Source of the DNA: Chloroflexota bacterium
GTDB taxonomy: Bacteria > Chloroflexota > Dehalococcoidia > Dehalococcoidales > RBG-16-60-22
DNA length: 8,830 nucleotides
Reading direction: 5' to 3'
Assembly (NCBI GenBank): GCA_022574315.1
Contig: JACZSH010000060.1
Location: 1-8,830, forward strand
Shown one piece after another: positions 6,419 to 8,830 of the stretch (position 1 is its first letter; each line of letters begins with the position of its first letter). A model generated the notes under the pieces. That model saw nothing but the letters and a program-made list of their open reading frames with translations. It ran no database searches and was not told the DNA's origin. The position numbers and the translations under genes were made by a program.

Positions 6419-7171
6419 ATGCGCTATAAAGAACCACGGTTACTGACCGGCGGCGACAAGTCCATTTTCGTTGAATTCGGCGACGGCATCGACCCGGAGC
6501 TGAACCAGCGGGTGCGGCGTCTCAGGCTGGCAATCGAAAAGAAGAAGATTCCGGGTGTCACCGAAACGGTGCCCGCTTACCGGTCGCTGCTCGTTTACTT
6601 CGAGCCCTTGGCAATAAACCCCCGGAAACTCAGGGAAATCCTGTTCTCGCTGGCGGAGTCACCGGAATCAGAAGCCCTGCCGGAGTCAAGGTTAATCGAG
6701 GTTCCCACCGCCTACGGGGGAGAGTACGGCCCGGACCTGGCCTTCGTAGCCGCCCATAACGGACTGAGTGAGTCCGAGGTAATACAGCTACATACCGGCA
6801 CGCCCTATCTCGTGTACATGATTGGCTTTGTCCCCGGTTTTCCTTACCTGGGCGGTATGTCATCGCGTATCGCGGCACCCCGACTGGAGACACCGAGGGC
6901 GAAAATACCGGCCGGGGCAGTAGGCATCGCCGGAGGGCAGACAGGTATCTACCCGGCGGATAGTCCCGGTGGCTGGCGTCTCATCGGGAGGACACCGTTG
7001 AAGCTTTTTGACCCGGGACGGGAGCCGGCGGCACTCTTTGGCGCCGGTGATTACCTGTCTTTTACCAGCATAACCCGGGAAGAGTTCGCCCGGATTAAAG
7101 CCGACGTTGAGCGGCGGGCATACCCGGTAAAGGAGACGCTGATGACGCGGGGAGAGCATGAAAATCCTTGA
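6419..7171 (+). CDS. pxpB: 5-oxoprolinase subunit B (KipI family)
   Basis: A 250-residue PxpB/KipI homologue. KipI was first described in Bacillus as an inhibitor of sporulation kinase A; the general bacterial role is as the 5-oxoprolinase subunit that pairs with PxpC. Visible marks are the N-terminal GDKSIFVEFGDGID at 12-25, VPTAYGGEYGPDL at 95-107, HTGTPYLVYMIGFVPGFPYLGGM at about 125-147 (read as two adjoining conserved blocks), PRLETPRAKIPAGAVGIAGG near 154-173, and GIYPADSPGGWRLIGRTP at 176-193. All family blocks are intact. The ATG lacks a good Shine-Dalgarno and lies 10 bases after the pxpA stop, so translational coupling is likely. The end overlaps pxpC by 14 bases, which suggests equal production of the two partners. 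In some bacteria B and C are fused; here they are separate. Confidence 0.95.
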   Translation: MRYKEPRLLTGGDKSIFVEFGDGIDPELNQRVRRLRLAIEKKKIPGVTETVPAYRSLLVYFEPLAINPRKLREILFSLAESPESEALPESRLIEVPTAYGGEYGPDLAFVAAHNGLSESEVIQLHTGTPYLVYMIGFVPGFPYLGGMSSRIAAPRLETPRAKIPAGAVGIAGGQTGIYPADSPGGWRLIGRTPLKLFDPGREPAALFGAGDYLSFTSITREEFARIKADVERRAYPVKETLMTRGEHENP

Positions 7172-8111
7172 GGTTATCCAGCCGGGACCGTTAACCACCA
7201 TTCAGGACCTGGGCAGGTACGGCTACCAGCAATACGGCGTGCCGCCCTCCGGCGCTCTGGACAATTTTGCCTTCCGGGTCGGCAACCTCCTGGTGGGTAA
7301 TGATGAGTCGGCTGCCTCGCTGGAGATAACCCTGTTCGGCTGCCGACTGCGCACTCTCAAGGCAACAGCCGTGGCCGTGACCGGGGCGGACCTGGGGGCA
7401 ACTTTAAATGGCAATCCCCTCCCCACGTGGCAAGCCATAGCCGTACATAGCGGGGATGTAATCTCTTTTCCCCGCCTTAATAGTGGTTGCCGGGCTTATC
7501 TGGCGTTTACCGGCGGCCTGGACGTGCCCCTGGTGATGGGCAGCGCCGCTACCTGCGTCAGAGCCGGAATCGGCGGCCTCGAAGGCAGGCCGCTGCGCCG
7601 AGGAGACATTCTCCACGCGGCGGCAGCCGCCCCAATGGGACGAAAGCTGGGTGTCCCCAGAGAATACTTGCCTGTCTACGGCAGTCAGCTTGAACTCAGG
7701 GTCAGGCTCGGCCCACAGGACGATTACTTTACCAAAGAAGGGATAAACACTTTTCTGCACTCGGACTACGCCGTATCCGCCCAGTCCGACCGGATGGGCT
7801 ACCGTCTTGACGGCCCGCCCATCCGTCACAAGGGCAAAGCGGATATTATTTCCGATGGCATCCCGTCCGGCGCCGTCCAGGTGCCGGGAGACGGCCTGCC
7901 GATAGTACTGCTCGCCGACCGGCAGACCACCGGCGGCTACACCAAGATAGCCACCGTGATAAGCGCCGATATTGCTAAAATTGCCCAGGCAATGCCGGGT
8001 AACCGGGTGAGATTCCGGCAGGTCAGCGAAGACGAAGCCGGCGCCGCACTCCGGGAATACGAGCGAGCCATCGGTGATATCCGGCACCTGCTCCAGGATA
8101 CCGACCACTAA
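7158..8111 (+). CDS. pxpC: 5-oxoprolinase subunit C (KipA / biotin-dependent-carboxylase-like domain)
   Basis: A 317-residue PxpC/KipA homologue, the subunit that associates with PxpB; related domains occur in urea amidolyase and allophanate-hydrolase-type carboxylases. Marks in order: GPLTTIQDLGRYGYQQYGVPPSG across about 10-32, ALDNFAFRVGNLLVGN at 33-48, VTGADLGATLNG near 74-85, AYLAFTGGLDVPLVMGS at 113-129, GRPLRRGD at 143-150, RLGPQDDYF at 183-191, SDRMGYRLDGP at 210-220, and LLADRQTTGGYTKIATV at 251-267. Length and motifs are normal. The start ATG is inside pxpB, with GGGGAG (7149-7154) three bases upstream, slightly close. It is the last gene of the compact operon; 176 bases and a separate promoter follow. 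No transcription factor such as KipR and no YcsG-type transporter lies in the cluster. Confidence 0.95.
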   Translation: MKILEVIQPGPLTTIQDLGRYGYQQYGVPPSGALDNFAFRVGNLLVGNDESAASLEITLFGCRLRTLKATAVAVTGADLGATLNGNPLPTWQAIAVHSGDVISFPRLNSGCRAYLAFTGGLDVPLVMGSAATCVRAGIGGLEGRPLRRGDILHAAAAAPMGRKLGVPREYLPVYGSQLELRVRLGPQDDYFTKEGINTFLHSDYAVSAQSDRMGYRLDGPPIRHKGKADIISDGIPSGAVQVPGDGLPIVLLADRQTTGGYTKIATVISADIAKIAQAMPGNRVRFRQVSEDEAGAALREYERAIGDIRHLLQDTDH

Positions 8112-8120
8112 AAGTCCCCA

Positions 8121-8135
8121 CACAAAGCATTTGTG
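8121..8135 (+). terminator. weak hairpin after pxpC
   Basis: CACAAA-GCA-TTTGTG is a perfect 6-bp stem with a 3-base loop starting 9 bases after the pxpC stop. No U-tract follows, so it is at best a weak terminator or an mRNA 3' end stabiliser. A second AT-only inverted repeat, TTATTTT (8164-8170) with AAAATAA (8178-8184), lies further on, upstream of the next promoter. Confidence 0.3.
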
Positions 8136-8212
8136 CGTCCATAAATCCCCACTAATTTGCCGCTTATTTTCCATCATAAAATAACAAAGCACCACTTTTC
8201 TGCCCAAAATCA

Positions 8213-8242
8213 TTGACAAGGTGGCCGGATTCGTTTAATAAT
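8213..8242 (+). promoter_or_regulatory. sigma-70-type promoter of the DUF4392 gene
   Basis: A perfect TTGACA (8213-8218) is followed after 18 bases by AATAAT (8237-8242, 5 of 6 matches to TATAAT). Transcription would begin near 8249, giving a leader of about 40 bases. It resembles the operon promoter at 4716-4744, with the same exact -35 hexamer, suggesting the last gene has its own transcript. Confidence 0.6.
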
Positions 8243-8287
8243 GTGGAAGGCAGTTGCCGCATACCGTATTCCCGCCAGGTGGCGATA

Positions 8288-8830
8288 ATGAGTGACACAG
8301 TACTAGTAAATAGTTCAATCGAGGACATCATCCTTAACCATGACTGCCGGGGAATTTCGGCGCTCCGGCCTTTTCTGCCGTCTTCATTCTGTGAGGACGC
8401 CGCCCGTTTCATCCTGGAGAAAAGTGGTACCCGGCATAAAACGGCCCTCATTACTACCGGCTTTTTCATCCTCAGCGCCAAAGCCCCGGAAACCGATGGC
8501 CCCCCCGGGGCAATCGCCCTGGCCAGGGCACTCCAGCAACTCGGCTTCGAGGTAATTTACGTCTCCGACCGCTACGGTACTCCCCTGCTCACCTTTGACG
8601 GGGTAGGGCCGAAACAGGTTATCGAGTTCCCCATCAGCGACCACGCCGTCAGCCGGGACTTCGCCCGCGGCGTGCTTGCCGACGTCAAACCCGACGTCCT
8701 GATTGCCGTCGAGAGGTGCGGTTTTACCGCCGGTAACCAGTACCTCAATATGGCGGGCAAGGACATCTCGGATTTTACGGCCAAAATCGACTACCTGTTC
8801 CCGTACCAGGAAAACACCCTGGGTATCGGC
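8288..8830 (+). CDS. DUF4392 protein (D-glutamate cyclase C-terminal type), 3' end outside window
   Basis: An open frame of 181 codons starts at the ATG at 8288, with AGGTGG (8277-8282) 5 bases upstream, and runs off the right edge. The family is recognised from TTGFFI at 56-61, ETDGPPGAIALARALQQLG at 68-86, and the block VERCG at 141-145 with GNQYLNMAGKDISDF at 149-163 and KIDYLF near 166-171. These resemble the C-terminal DUF4392 domain of eukaryotic D-glutamate cyclase (DGLUCY), whose N-terminal domain is the DUF1445 family found here at 4776. Stand-alone bacterial DUF4392 proteins are about 300 residues, so over half is visible. Context next to pxpABC and a DUF1445 gene supports a role in D-glutamate/5-oxoproline metabolism. 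Activity is inferred; DUF4392 proteins alone are poorly characterised. It follows pxpC by 176 bases with its own promoter. Confidence 0.88.
   Translation, partial: MSDTVLVNSSIEDIILNHDCRGISALRPFLPSSFCEDAARFILEKSGTRHKTALITTGFFILSAKAPETDGPPGAIALARALQQLGFEVIYVSDRYGTPLLTFDGVGPKQVIEFPISDHAVSRDFARGVLADVKPDVLIAVERCGFTAGNQYLNMAGKDISDFTAKIDYLFPYQENTLGIG

Noticed and set aside
7404..8219. Minus-strand frame of 271 codons
   Set aside because: Opposite pxpC, which has all family blocks; no domain is recognised, and it is probably kept open by GC-rich codon bias.
1..8830. CRISPR arrays, tRNA or rRNA genes, insertion sequences, attachment sites
   Set aside because: No regularly spaced repeats, tRNA-like cloverleaf, transposase or terminal inverted repeats were seen on either strand.

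Overview
The window carries a metabolic locus from a bacterium of fairly high GC content (mid-to-upper 50s percent by eye). Its gene mix is a URO-D-superfamily methyltransferase-like protein, a beta-CASP metallo-beta-lactamase RNase, a TRAP transporter and a 5-oxoprolinase cluster. This would fit an uncultured anaerobe such as a Dehalococcoidia-type Chloroflexota member, or possibly a Firmicute or deltaproteobacterium. There is no rRNA or other phylogenetic marker, so the assignment is a low-confidence inference.

Layout. (1) Bases 1-1035, minus strand: a URO-D-like gene cut off by the left edge. (2) 1036-1242: a divergent intergenic region with a perfect -10 hexamer for the minus gene and an extended -10 for the plus gene. 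(3) 1243-2649, plus strand: a TTG-initiated beta-CASP MBL-fold ribonuclease. It converges on (4) 2732-4575, minus strand: the TRAP permease pair dctQ-dctM, overlapping by 4 bases, with no DctP receptor gene in the window. (5) 4576-4775: a second divergent promoter region with a near-consensus sigma-70 promoter pointing right. (6) 4776-8111, plus strand: a compact operon of a DUF1445 (YcsI/D-glutamate-cyclase N-terminal type) gene followed by pxpA, pxpB and pxpC, the three subunits of ATP-dependent 5-oxoprolinase. (7) 8112-8287: an intergenic region with another near-consensus promoter. (8) 8288 to the right edge, plus strand: a DUF4392 protein (D-glutamate-cyclase C-terminal type), cut off by the window end.

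How the genes fit together. In the human mitochondrial D-glutamate cyclase (DGLUCY), a DUF1445 domain and a DUF4392 domain sit on one polypeptide. Here they are separate genes bracketing pxpABC. The simplest reading is a pathway in which D-glutamate is cyclised to 5-oxo-D-proline and 5-oxoproline is then opened to glutamate by PxpABC. The divergently transcribed TRAP permease is a candidate importer of 5-oxoproline or a related acid. The family calls are strong. The joint pathway, the split-enzyme idea and the transporter substrate are inference.

The most unusual local detail is the pxpA start. A strong Shine-Dalgarno is perfectly spaced to an in-frame ACG exactly where the family's methionine would sit, and the only in-frame ATG upstream gives an unconserved extension overlapping the preceding gene.
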